Below the pieces are notes generated by a model that saw only the letters and a program-made list of their open reading frames with translations, was not told where the DNA came from and did no database searches. From Robiginitomaculum sp. (GTDB lineage: Bacteria; Pseudomonadota; Alphaproteobacteria; Caulobacterales; Maricaulaceae), in assembly GCA_021776525.1 (NCBI GenBank), contig JAJFFT010000004.1, forward strand, positions 656,499-720,498: a DNA stretch of 64,000 nt, read 5' to 3'. Below, piece by piece: positions 54,286 to 63,077 of the stretch. A program made the translations under genes and the position numbers. Numbering within the stretch: position 1 is the stretch's first letter; every line of letters begins with the position of its first letter.

Positions 54286-54953
54286 GCCTGCAATCGATAC
54301 CCGGCACCGCGTACGGTGTGCAAGAGCGGGTGGTCAAATTCCTTGTCTATTTTGCTGCGCAAGCGGGAAACATGCACGTCGATAACATTGGTTTGGGGGT
54401 CAAAATGATAATCCCAGACTTTTTCCAGAAGCATGGTCCGGGTGACAACCTGTCCGGCATGTTTCATCAAAAATTCCAGCAGGCGAAACTCACGCGGTTG
54501 TAAAAGAATGGTTTGTCCAGCGCGTTTTACGGTCCGCGCCAAAAGGTCCATTTCCATATCGCCGACATTCAGATGGGTTTGCACCGCATCAGGATCACGG
54601 CGGCGGGCCTGGGCCTCAACGCGGGCTAACAGCTCGGCAAAGGCATAGGGTTTGGTCAGATAATCATCGCCGCCTGCCTTCAAGCCTTCGATGCGGTGAT
54701 CCACCTCGCCGAGTGCCGAGAGGAACAGAACAGGTGTCTTTTCGCCATCATCACGGAGGATTTGCACCAGTGTGAGGCCATCCAGGCGCGGCAGCATGCG
54801 ATCAACAATCAAGACGTCATAATCTGAGGTGCGAGCCATTTCCAGGCCGATTTCCCCATCAGATGCGTGATCGGCCACATGGCCGGATTCGCGCAAGCCC
54901 TTTTGCATATAATGGGCGGCTTCCAGATCGTCTTCGATTATAAGGATACGCAT
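54282..54953 (-). CDS. OmpR/PhoB-family response regulator
   Basis: The 223 residues have a receiver domain with an acidic pair (IIEDD), phospho-acceptor Asp51 (VLIVDRMLPRLDG) and Lys in YLTKPYAF. A winged-helix DNA-binding domain follows (about 125-222: LQPREFRLLEFLMKHAGQVV, VIDVHVSRLRSKID, GAGYRL). It is the partner of the kinase gene that overlaps its 3' end. It lies 17 bases after degP, suggesting that the protease and its regulator share a transcript. Confidence 0.95.
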   Translation of the reverse strand: MRILIIEDDLEAAHYMQKGLRESGHVADHASDGEIGLEMARTSDYDVLIVDRMLPRLDGLTLVQILRDDGEKTPVLFLSALGEVDHRIEGLKAGGDDYLTKPYAFAELLARVEAQARRRDPDAVQTHLNVGDMEMDLLARTVKRAGQTILLQPREFRLLEFLMKHAGQVVTRTMLLEKVWDYHFDPQTNVIDVHVSRLRSKIDKEFDHPLLHTVRGAGYRLQA

Positions 54954-54970
54954 GCTGCTGTGCCTTTTGT

Positions 54971-56488
54971 TTAATCTTCGTCGGTTTCTTTCTCGTCCAG
55001 ACGAAGCGCGGTGAAAAGTTGACCATTGCGGTTTTGCACCAGGATACGGATGGCCTTGCGCCCGGCTTTGCGTGCTGCGGTCACCGCACGTTCAAAGTCT
55101 TTGGGCGCGTTGAGATCCGTAGAGCCTGCAGCCAGAAGCGCGTTGCCGGCACGAATGCCTTTCTTGAACGCTGTTCCGTCTCTTTCGACACGCTCGACCA
55201 GAACACCCCGGTCTTCATCAAGGCTCAGCCGTTCGCGATCCTCATCGCCTAGACTGCCCAGTTCCAGGCCAAATTCGTCAATTTCCGGCTCGATAGGGTC
55301 ATCGCTGGAATCTTCACCAATGCGCTCTGGGCGCTTGCCAATGGATACCGTCAGATAACGGCGTTTGCCGTCACGCAAAATCTGGAATTTGGCTTTTTGA
55401 CCAACAAACAATTCGCCAACTTTACGGGTTAGGTCACGAGAGTCCTCGATGGCCTTTCCGTCCAGTTTCAAGACAATGTCGCCGGTTTTAAAGCCCGCTT
55501 TATCGGCTGGGCTGTCGGCATAAACCTTGGCCACCAGAGCGCCTTCACGTTCCTTCAGGCCCTCACTGTCGGCCAGGTCACGATCAATGCTCTGGATGTT
55601 GACGCCAAGATAACCGCGGGTAACCGAGCCCTTGTCGATCAGCTCACGCGTGACCTTGTCGGCAACCCGTGCTGGAATGGCAAACCCGATGCCGATATTG
55701 CCCCCGGTGGGAGAGAGGATTTGCGAGTTAACGCCGACCACATTGCCGTAAAGGTCAAAGGTCGGGCCGCCGGAATTGCCGCGATTGATTGATGCATCAA
55801 TCTGGACAAAATCATAGGCACCGCGGCCGATTTCGCGGCCTGTAGCGGACACAATACCGGCGGTTGCTGTCCCGCCAAGACCAAAGGGGTTGCCCACAGC
55901 AACCACCCAGTCCCCGACGCGCAATTTAATATCATGGGCAAAGGACACATAGGGAAAGTCTTTGCTGTCCTCGATTTTAATAACGGCCAGGTCGGTCTGT
56001 TGGTCCCGGCCAACCAGTTCAGCATCAAATTCGCGGCCATCACCCATGGTTACGGTGATTTTAGAGGCATGTTCAACAACATGGTTGTTGGTCACCACAT
56101 GGCCGGTCTTGGAAATCAGGAAACCCGAACCCAAAGCGCGACCTTCACGCGGGCGTTGTGGGCCACTGCGGCCGGGTTGCTGACGTCTGAAAAAGTCACG
56201 AAATTGCTCTGGCAATTGATCGAGGCCTTCAGGTAATTGTACGTTGGGGGCTTTTTCGCGGGTTTCGACATTGATACTAACCACGGCCGGGCTGATTTCT
56301 TCAATCAGGTCAGCAAATGAGGTCGGTGCCCCAGGCGAAAGGGCCGCCGCAAACGGGATGGGTTTGGCCGGTGCGGCGGTGGCCGGACTTGTGGTGGCCA
56401 GGGCCAGCGAACCGGCAAGGCCGATGGCCAGGGTCATCCGTGAAAGTGCGTGGAGCAGCGCGGTGCTGCGGATTAGCCTAAGTTTCAT
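54971..56488 (-). CDS. degP: Periplasmic serine protease DegP/HtrA
   Basis: This quality-control protease and chaperone of the periplasm has 505 residues. It has a signal peptide (to about residue 39), a trypsin-like domain with His136 (VTNNHVVEH), Asp166 (TDLAVIKI) and Ser239 (INRGNSGGPTF), and two PDZ domains (about 290-380 and 410-500). The start is the ATG preceded by AAGGA. A leader hairpin lies just upstream. The following genes encode the probable stress-sensing two-component system. Confidence 0.95.
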   Translation of the reverse strand: MKLRLIRSTALLHALSRMTLAIGLAGSLALATTSPATAAPAKPIPFAAALSPGAPTSFADLIEEISPAVVSINVETREKAPNVQLPEGLDQLPEQFRDFFRRQQPGRSGPQRPREGRALGSGFLISKTGHVVTNNHVVEHASKITVTMGDGREFDAELVGRDQQTDLAVIKIEDSKDFPYVSFAHDIKLRVGDWVVAVGNPFGLGGTATAGIVSATGREIGRGAYDFVQIDASINRGNSGGPTFDLYGNVVGVNSQILSPTGGNIGIGFAIPARVADKVTRELIDKGSVTRGYLGVNIQSIDRDLADSEGLKEREGALVAKVYADSPADKAGFKTGDIVLKLDGKAIEDSRDLTRKVGELFVGQKAKFQILRDGKRRYLTVSIGKRPERIGEDSSDDPIEPEIDEFGLELGSLGDEDRERLSLDEDRGVLVERVERDGTAFKKGIRAGNALLAAGSTDLNAPKDFERAVTAARKAGRKAIRILVQNRNGQLFTALRLDEKETDED

Positions 56489-56505
56489 CAATACTATCCT
56501 TCGTT

Positions 56506-56531
56506 TTGCCCAGCCACCCGATGTGGGGCAA
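56506..56531 (-). promoter_or_regulatory. Hairpin in the degP leader
   Basis: On the plus strand TTGCC (56506-56510) pairs with GGCAA (56527-56531), and CCAC (56514-56517) with GTGG (56523-56526), giving a bulged stem about 18 bases before the degP start. It would be present in the degP mRNA leader and might affect translation or stability. Weak to moderate evidence. Confidence 0.35.
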
Positions 56532-56599
56532 CATCACCCCTGATGGCTTGCACGTTTCTTACCAAAATATTACAGATCAGCAATGTTTAGTTGGTGATC

Positions 56600-57049
56600 C
56601 TATGCCAATGTCCGGACGCATGAATTTCCAGACAATGCCTTATGAACCGGGCATTTATCGGCGATTTGCATCAACCGTTGCCGTTGGTCATCGCTTAATG
56701 GACCATCCAGCGTGATGGTCCGGGTGAAAATATCAATCAGCCCCGGTTTGTGGTCCTGGGCATCATGATTTTCGTCACAAACGTCGCGTGGTCCCTTTTT
56801 GTGGGTCACGGTGGCACTGACTTTTTCCAGCGGCCAATCCTTGCGATTGGCGTACATGCGCAAGGTAATGGTGGTGCACGACCCCAGCGCAGCCGAGGCC
56901 AGTTCCATTGGGGTTGGTCCGGTATCGTCGCCGCCCAATGCCTCCGGTTCGCTGGCCATCAATTGATGCTTGCCAATGGAAATGGCGTTTTGATAGAGGC
57001 CTTTTCCCGTCTCGGTTACCTGGATTGTTTGCTGTTTGTGTGTGCTCAT
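56600..57049 (-). CDS. OsmC/YhfA-like peroxiredoxin-related protein
   Basis: This 149-residue member of the OsmC/Ohr superfamily has the two conserved cysteines Cys58 (ALGSCTTITLRMYA) and Cys133 (IADKCPVHKALSG). DDTGPTPMELASAALG is typical of the OsmC-like subgroup. Such proteins reduce organic hydroperoxides. It follows pepN with an 11-base gap, so the two are probably co-transcribed. The exact subgroup (OsmC, Ohr or YhfA) was not resolved. Confidence 0.9.
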   Translation of the reverse strand: MSTHKQQTIQVTETGKGLYQNAISIGKHQLMASEPEALGGDDTGPTPMELASAALGSCTTITLRMYANRKDWPLEKVSATVTHKKGPRDVCDENHDAQDHKPGLIDIFTRTITLDGPLSDDQRQRLMQIADKCPVHKALSGNSCVRTLA

Positions 57050-57060
57050 AATGATGTCCT

Positions 57061-59682
57061 CTAGCCCAGCTGACGGCTGGCAATTTCATATGAATTTGGT
57101 GACAGGTTCGGCGTATTCAAGATCTCTTTGATGGTGCCCTGTGCCAGCGCAGAGCGCCGTGGTTCCAGCTGTCGCCAGCTTTCATAAGCCCCCAACAACC
57201 GTGCGGCCAGCGCCGGGTTGAGCGGATCAATGGTCCGAATTTGCTCGGCCAGCAACGCATAACCACTGCCATCCGGGGCATGAAATGCCCCCTGATTGCC
57301 TTGACTGAACACCCCGACAAGGGCGCGAACCCGGTTTGGGTTGTCATGGGTGAAATCATCATGGATCAACAGGCGCAGGGTGCGGGACAGCGCATCGGCC
57401 CGCAGGGACCCGGCCTGTACCATGAACCATTTATCCAGCACCAGCGGGTTGCCTTTCCAGCGCGTATAAAACGCGGCCAGGGCTTCATCAAACTGCTCTG
57501 CACCGCTGCGGTCCAGGGCGATCAATGCGGCCAGACTGTCGGTCATGTTATTGGCCTGATCAAAAGCCACTTTGGCCAGTGCACCGCCTTCATCCGGGCC
57601 AAGGCGGGCCAATACCCCCAATGCGGCGCCATGCAAGGCACGGCGCCCGGCACCTTCGGCATCCGGGCTGAAGCTGGCATTGGTTTTGGTGCGGATAAAG
57701 GCGTCCAGCAGGGCCTCTTTTTGGGTTTTGGCAAAGGCACGCAAGACCTCTTCGCGGGCTGAACGTATGGCGCCGGGGTCCGCGGGGCTCATGTGTTGAA
57801 AGACGTCAGATTCCGCAGGCGGTAAAATTGCCAGCGCCGCAAAGGCCGGGTCAATAGCCTTATCTGACACCAGCGTACCAAGGGCCGCCAGATAATCAGG
57901 ATCAATGGGTGCGTCACCACTGTTCGCCAGATCAAGGATAACCTCAAGGCCGTAACCCTGGGCCTCTTCCCAGCGGCGAAACAGGTCCGGATCAGAGGTC
58001 ATCAGGCGGGCGCGGTCTTTTGGTGTGCGAGTGTGTTCCAAATGGACAGGGGCAGAAAATCCACGCAAAACCGAGATCAAAGGTCTTTCTTCAAGCCCGA
58101 TAAATGCCCAGCTTTGCCGGTCTTTATCCAGAACCAGAATCCGCTCGTTAGGGCCAGGTTTTGTCTCGCCATCCAGTGTCATAGGCAATGGACCGTTCTG
58201 ACCAACCAGACCGGTGCGAATCGGCATGGGCAAAGCCTGCTTGTCCGATTGCCCTGGTGTGGGCGGCGTGTGTTGACGCAGGGTCAGGGTCAGGGTGCCG
58301 CTTTGGGCGTCCCAATCTTCGGTCGCCGCGACATGCGGCGTGCCGGCCTGACTATACCAGGCTTTGAAATGCGAGAGGTCTTTGCCAGATGAGACTTCGA
58401 AAGCGTTTAGGAATTGCTCGATCGTGGCGGCGGTACCGTCCAGGGTTTCAAAATAATGATCCATGCCTTTGGCTAAGGCGGCATCGCCGATCAGGGTTTT
58501 GAGCATGCGGATCAATTCCGCGCCTTTTTCGTAAATGGTGGCGGTATAGAAATTGTCGATTTTCAAATACTGCTCGGGCCGTACCGGATGGGCCAGAGGA
58601 CCGGCATCTTCGGGAAACTGGCGCGAGCGCAAAGCGATCACATCCTTGATCCGGGCAATGGCATGGCCGCGCATGGTGCCCGAAAACTCCTGATCGCGAA
58701 ACACCGTCAGGCCTTCTTTCAGGCACAGTTGAAACCAGTCACGACAGGTGATGCGATTGCCGGTCCAATTGTGAAAATATTCATGGGCGACGACCGATTC
58801 AATGCGTTCAAAATTACCATCTGTGGCAGTGTCGGCATCGGCCAGAAGAACCGACGAGTTGAAAACATTCAGGCCCTTGTTTTCCATGGCGCCAAAGTTG
58901 AAATCACGCACGGCAACGATCATGAAAAGGTCTAGGTCGTATTCACGGCCAAACACGTCTTCGTCCCACTTCATCGAGCGTTTTAGCGCATCCATGGCGT
59001 ATAGGGCACGGGGCGCGTCCCCCGGATCGACATAAATACGTAAAGGGATGACGCGGTTTGACATGGTGGTAAAGCTGTCTTCGATCATATCAAAGCCGCC
59101 CGCCACCAGCGCGAACAGATAGGCAGGTTTGGGAAAGGGATCCTGCCATTGTGCAAAATGCCGCCCGTCTTTTTGCGCGCCAGAGGCGATCAGATTGCCA
59201 TTGGACAAAAGTGTTGGAAATTCCTCTGCCGGGGCGCAAATACGGGTGGTAAAACGGCTCATCACGTCGGGGCGGTCGGGGTAGAAAGTGATGCGGCGAA
59301 AGCCTTCGGCCTCGCACTGGGTACAATATCGCCCGGCCGACATATAAAGCCCACTCAATGCCCGATTGTCTTTGGGGGAAAAGCACGTTTCGATCACCAG
59401 CTCAAATGCATCGGGCAGGCTGCTCAAGGTCAGAAGCTGATCATCATGGGTATAGGCGCTTTCGCTTAGCGCCTGGCCATCGACCGTAATGCCGAGCAGT
59501 TCCAGGTTTTCGCCGTTCAGCACCATGGGCGCGTCGGCGACCCCGGTACGGCGCACCGTCATTGTGGACCGAACACGGGTGGCATCCGGGTGCAGATCAA
59601 AGTTCAGATCTGTGGTTTCAATGGCGAAAGGAAAAGGCGAGTAATCAGCCAGCCGGATCGGCTGTGGGGTTTCGGTACGCAT
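57061..59682 (-). CDS. pepN: Aminopeptidase N (M1 family)
   Basis: This broad-specificity zinc aminopeptidase has 873 residues, as in E. coli PepN. The substrate-binding NFGAMENKGLNVF, zinc motif HEYFHNW (about residue 297-303) with the third ligand Glu in KEGLTVFRD, and the C-terminal helical domain (DUF3458-type, ending LNTPNLSPNSYEIASRQLG) are visible. It is cytoplasmic; no signal peptide was seen. Confidence 0.95.
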   Translation of the reverse strand: MRTETPQPIRLADYSPFPFAIETTDLNFDLHPDATRVRSTMTVRRTGVADAPMVLNGENLELLGITVDGQALSESAYTHDDQLLTLSSLPDAFELVIETCFSPKDNRALSGLYMSAGRYCTQCEAEGFRRITFYPDRPDVMSRFTTRICAPAEEFPTLLSNGNLIASGAQKDGRHFAQWQDPFPKPAYLFALVAGGFDMIEDSFTTMSNRVIPLRIYVDPGDAPRALYAMDALKRSMKWDEDVFGREYDLDLFMIVAVRDFNFGAMENKGLNVFNSSVLLADADTATDGNFERIESVVAHEYFHNWTGNRITCRDWFQLCLKEGLTVFRDQEFSGTMRGHAIARIKDVIALRSRQFPEDAGPLAHPVRPEQYLKIDNFYTATIYEKGAELIRMLKTLIGDAALAKGMDHYFETLDGTAATIEQFLNAFEVSSGKDLSHFKAWYSQAGTPHVAATEDWDAQSGTLTLTLRQHTPPTPGQSDKQALPMPIRTGLVGQNGPLPMTLDGETKPGPNERILVLDKDRQSWAFIGLEERPLISVLRGFSAPVHLEHTRTPKDRARLMTSDPDLFRRWEEAQGYGLEVILDLANSGDAPIDPDYLAALGTLVSDKAIDPAFAALAILPPAESDVFQHMSPADPGAIRSAREEVLRAFAKTQKEALLDAFIRTKTNASFSPDAEGAGRRALHGAALGVLARLGPDEGGALAKVAFDQANNMTDSLAALIALDRSGAEQFDEALAAFYTRWKGNPLVLDKWFMVQAGSLRADALSRTLRLLIHDDFTHDNPNRVRALVGVFSQGNQGAFHAPDGSGYALLAEQIRTIDPLNPALAARLLGAYESWRQLEPRRSALAQGTIKEILNTPNLSPNSYEIASRQLG

Positions 59683-59754
59683 GATGGAGCTTCCTGATCA
59701 TTAGAGTGTTTGATTCTAATGTAGGGCGCGCCGATGTGTTCGTCATCCGCTTTG

Positions 59755-60912
59755 CTAGCTCAAAAACATCGGCAGGCCTTCGACATTCTTCACATGGGGG
59801 CGATACTGGTCTGCGTCATAGAGCGTGTCCACATCGGCCTGACGGATACCCGTCGTGGAAATATCGGCCGGTTGCATACAATAACGGCCGTTTTCAATAG
59901 CCGTCATTAAACCAAATTCACGCCGTTCAATATGCTGCATGGCCATGGCGGCAAAGTTCTTGGCGACCATTAAATCCAACGCATCGGGCGCGCCGGCGCG
60001 CACCAGATAGGCCAGATTTTGCTGCATATTCTTGATGCCGGTTCGGGCCAGCACTGCTTCGGCAATGTGTGCGCCAATACCGCCCAGCTTTTTATGGCCA
60101 TAGGCGTCGGCTTCGCCGCTTTCCACACGTCCGCCATCGGCCAGCATGGCCCCTTCGGAAACCAGACAGACCGCGTAATTAGATGAATTGGCGGCGCGAT
60201 CAGCGGCCAGATAGTCCGCGACATTATCCAGATCAATCGGCACTTCGGGGATCAATACCCGATCCGCGGCGCATAGATAACCGGTGATCAGTGCCGATTC
60301 GCCGCTATGACGGCCGAAAAGTTCGACAAATAAAATGCGTTCATGGCTGCCGGCGGTCGAGCGCAGGCGCGTGATCAGCTCGACCGAGCGACTGACACAG
60401 GTGGAAAAACCAATGCAATAGTCGGTGCCAAAAACATCGTTGTCCATGGTCTTGGGGATGCAGATGGTGGGCGCACCCTCGCGGTGCAGACGTGCTGCAT
60501 AAGACAGGGTATCATCACCGCCAATGGCGATCAGCACATCCATCTTCAGGGCATCCAGCACTGATAGGATATGCGGTGTGGTGTCGACAGTTTGTGTGCC
60601 ATCTTCAAACGCATATTGGCCTTTGAGAAAGCCGGGCAGTTCGCTGTCCTTGACCTTAGCGGGATTGGTGCGTGAGGAATGCAACATGGTGCCGCCAAAC
60701 CGGTCAATGCCGCGCACTTTGTGGACATCCAAAGGCATCAGACAGGCATCAAACGAGGTCGGATCATCAAGATTATAATTTAAAGGACCGGCCCAGCCAC
60801 GGCGAAATCCGGTGACCCGGTGATTGTTGGCGGTGGCCAGATTGACCACTTTCTTGATGACAGCATTCAGACCGGGAACATCACCGCCGCCGGTTAAAAT
60901 TCCAATATGCAT
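59755..60912 (-). CDS. pfp: 6-phosphofructokinase with PPi-type signature
   Basis: The 385 residues are a PfkA-family protein: HIGILTGGGDVPGLNAVI at the N-terminus, GGDDT at 131-135 and PKTMDND at 153-159. In this family Asp and Lys at these two positions (GGDD, PKTxDND) mark pyrophosphate-dependent enzymes, while ATP enzymes have GGDGS and PGTxDND. It therefore probably interconverts fructose 6-phosphate and the 1,6-bisphosphate reversibly with PPi. The start is the ATG behind AGAGGAAC; the frame runs on upstream through a hairpin without support. Confidence 0.88.
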   Translation of the reverse strand: MHIGILTGGGDVPGLNAVIKKVVNLATANNHRVTGFRRGWAGPLNYNLDDPTSFDACLMPLDVHKVRGIDRFGGTMLHSSRTNPAKVKDSELPGFLKGQYAFEDGTQTVDTTPHILSVLDALKMDVLIAIGGDDTLSYAARLHREGAPTICIPKTMDNDVFGTDYCIGFSTCVSRSVELITRLRSTAGSHERILFVELFGRHSGESALITGYLCAADRVLIPEVPIDLDNVADYLAADRAANSSNYAVCLVSEGAMLADGGRVESGEADAYGHKKLGGIGAHIAEAVLARTGIKNMQQNLAYLVRAGAPDALDLMVAKNFAAMAMQHIERREFGLMTAIENGRYCMQPADISTTGIRQADVDTLYDADQYRPHVKNVEGLPMFLS

Positions 60913-60959
60913 TGTAGTTCCTCTGTCTGTTGTGTGTTCTGTGCTCTCTAAAACAATGA

Positions 60960-60989
60960 CCCCGAAAATCCCATCGAGGATTTTCGGGG
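60960..60989 (-). terminator. 12-bp hairpin downstream of the M2 peptidase gene
   Basis: CCCCGAAAATCC (60960-60971) and GGATTTTCGGGG (60978-60989) are perfect inverted arms with a six-base loop. On the minus strand the sequence after it reads TCATTGTTTTAG, a weak U-stretch. It likely ends M2 peptidase transcription ahead of pfp. Confidence 0.6.
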
Positions 60990-61020
60990 CTATGCCGTAA
61001 AGTCGTTCGTTTGGTTTTGG

Positions 61021-61058
61021 TGCGCCCCCCAAACACCATGGCATTTTTGGGGGGCGCA
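61021..61058 (-). terminator. 13-bp GC-rich hairpin downstream of the M2 peptidase gene
   Basis: TGCGCCCCCCAAA (61021-61033) and TTTGGGGGGCGCA (61046-61058) pair perfectly across a 12-base loop, 16 bases past the M2 stop. Together with the hairpin at 60960-60989 it forms a tandem pair. Without a U-run it may act mainly as a 3'-end stabiliser. Confidence 0.6.
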
Positions 61059-61073
61059 GATCATGCCCTTGGC

Positions 61074-62915
61074 TTACCAGCCACAGGTGCGATCTTTATT
61101 TTCTTCCTTCAAATACTCCATCAATGGGGCAAAATATTCAACAATGGCCGAACCATCCATTTGCCGGGTGCCGGTGAAGGCTTCCAGCGCGTCTGGCCAT
61201 GGTTTGGATGCTCCCATTTCCATCATCGCATTAAAGCGTTCGCCAACCTCTTTGTTGCCGTAAATGGAACAACGGTGCAGCGGGCCTTCCCAACCGGCCT
61301 GCTCGCAAGCCGCTTTTTGGAACTGGAACTGCATGATGAAAGACAGGAAGTAACGCAAATAGGGCGTATTGCCGGGAATGTGATACTTGCCGCCCGGGTC
61401 AAAGGCGTTTGCCGGACGGTCACCCGGTGGCACGATGCCCTGATATTGTTTGCGCAATTCCCACCATGCGGTGTTGTATTCTTCTGGGGTTACTTCACCG
61501 GAAAAGACTTTCCAGCGCCATTTGTCCATCAGCAGGCCAAACGGTAAAAACGCAACTTTATCTAGCGCCCTTTCCATCAACAGGCCTATGTCCTTGCTCG
61601 CGTCGGGGATTTGGCTCTCGTCCAAAAGGCCGATCTGCACCAAATATTGTGGCGTGATAGAAAGCGCGATAAAATCACCGATGGCTTCGTGGAAACCATC
61701 ATTGGCCCCGCTTTGATAGAGCGGCGACTGGTTTTTATAGGCACGCTGATAATAGTTGTGGCCCAACTCATGGTGCACGGTGTTGAAGTCTTCGGCATTG
61801 ACCTTGGTGCACATTTTAATGCGAATATCATCCGCGCCGTCTAAATCCCAAGCCGAGGCATGGCAAACCACGGTGCGGTCGCGCGGCTTGGTGATCAATG
61901 AGCGCTTCCAGAAGGTGTCAGGCAGCGGGTCCATGCCGAGCGAGGAATAAAACCCTTCGCCTGTCTCGACCATTTTTTTAGGCGTGTATTTGGCCTCTTT
62001 CAAAAGTTCGGTCAGATCATAATCAATGCCTGCGCCTTCCGGTTTGGCGATTTCATAGACATTGCCCCAGGTTTGTGCCCACATATTGCCCAGGATATCG
62101 GCGCGTATTGGCCCGCTTTGTGGCTGGACGTCATCGCCGTAATTTTCGTTGAGCTTGGCCCGAACATAACAATGCAGCTGGTCATATAATGGCTCGACCT
62201 GTCCCCACAGGCGGTCAACTTCCTTGGCCATGTCTTCGGCGGGCATGTCATAGCCCGAAAGCCACAGCTCGCCGACATCTTTGAAGCCCAGCTCGCGGGC
62301 GCCTTCATTGGCAATTTCGACCATGCGGGCATATTTGTCATGCATGGAAGGTGCAGAGGCCATGCGCCATTTTTCCCAAATTTCCTTAAGCTTTTCCGGG
62401 TCGCGCTCAGTCCCCATCATCACTTCCAGATCGTCCAGTGCAACCTTCTCGCCGTCAAGATCAATGGTCGCCGAAGAATAGGCGCTGTCCAAAAACGTGG
62501 TAATTTGTGACAACTCCTGGGCGGCTCCGTCCTTGGAGGGCGCAGGTAGGGTCAGGCCTTGGCTGATGATTTTCATCTTGCGCGCCAGATCGCCCTCTAG
62601 CGGCAAATCCTTAAAGCGTTTGGTGCCATTGGCATATTCAACGCCCATTTCAGTGGCTTCGGCCCCGACCCGTGCGGCCAGCCAGTTGGTGTCATGATTG
62701 ATGAAGTTGGCCTGCATCCAGAACACGTGGGCGGCATATTCACCCATATCTGCAAACTTGGCTTCTGCTTTTTTGACGAACGCTGATGCGTCGTCGACTG
62801 TAGCTGGTCCGGCGGCTTTGCCGCCTTGATCACCGTTTTTGGCCGCTTCAAGAACCTGTCCCGAACAGGCGGTGATTAGCAGTATGGCGCTGGCGCCTAA
62901 AAGTAATTTTTTCAT
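61074..62915 (-). CDS. M2-family (ACE-like) dipeptidyl carboxypeptidase, predicted lipoprotein
   Basis: The 613 residues start with a lipoprotein signal (MKKLLLGASAILLITAC, lipid-modified Cys17). A single M2 peptidase domain follows with the zinc site HHELGH at about residues 381-386 and the downstream glutamate in GFHEAIGDFIALS. Related bacterial enzymes release C-terminal dipeptides as animal angiotensin-converting enzyme does. It probably faces the periplasm and degrades peptides. The start is fixed by the lipobox; upstream frame is open but unsupported. A good promoter lies about 50 bases upstream. Confidence 0.93.
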   Translation of the reverse strand: MKKLLLGASAILLITACSGQVLEAAKNGDQGGKAAGPATVDDASAFVKKAEAKFADMGEYAAHVFWMQANFINHDTNWLAARVGAEATEMGVEYANGTKRFKDLPLEGDLARKMKIISQGLTLPAPSKDGAAQELSQITTFLDSAYSSATIDLDGEKVALDDLEVMMGTERDPEKLKEIWEKWRMASAPSMHDKYARMVEIANEGARELGFKDVGELWLSGYDMPAEDMAKEVDRLWGQVEPLYDQLHCYVRAKLNENYGDDVQPQSGPIRADILGNMWAQTWGNVYEIAKPEGAGIDYDLTELLKEAKYTPKKMVETGEGFYSSLGMDPLPDTFWKRSLITKPRDRTVVCHASAWDLDGADDIRIKMCTKVNAEDFNTVHHELGHNYYQRAYKNQSPLYQSGANDGFHEAIGDFIALSITPQYLVQIGLLDESQIPDASKDIGLLMERALDKVAFLPFGLLMDKWRWKVFSGEVTPEEYNTAWWELRKQYQGIVPPGDRPANAFDPGGKYHIPGNTPYLRYFLSFIMQFQFQKAACEQAGWEGPLHRCSIYGNKEVGERFNAMMEMGASKPWPDALEAFTGTRQMDGSAIVEYFAPLMEYLKEENKDRTCGW

Positions 62916-62965
62916 GGCATGTTTCCCCAGTTTCTGCGCCGATTTTGACGCTTGACTGATGCGAA

Positions 62966-62992
62966 GTGTAGCCCGATCGCCGGGGCCGTCAA
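62966..62992 (-). promoter_or_regulatory. Promoter of the M2 peptidase gene, Caulobacter housekeeping type
   Basis: On the minus strand TTGACG (plus-strand CGTCAA, 62987-62992) followed by G, and then GCTACAC (plus-strand GTGTAGC, 62966-62972) fit TTGACGS-N10-14-GCTANAWC with few mismatches. The implied transcription start is about 45 bases before the lipoprotein start codon. Confidence 0.55.
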
Positions 62993-63077
62993 TGCGGCCA
63001 ATCATTACCATGTCAAACCTTGACGCGCAGGCGTGGGCGGCGCACAAGGCGCGACGAACATTTCAGGAGTAATGCGC

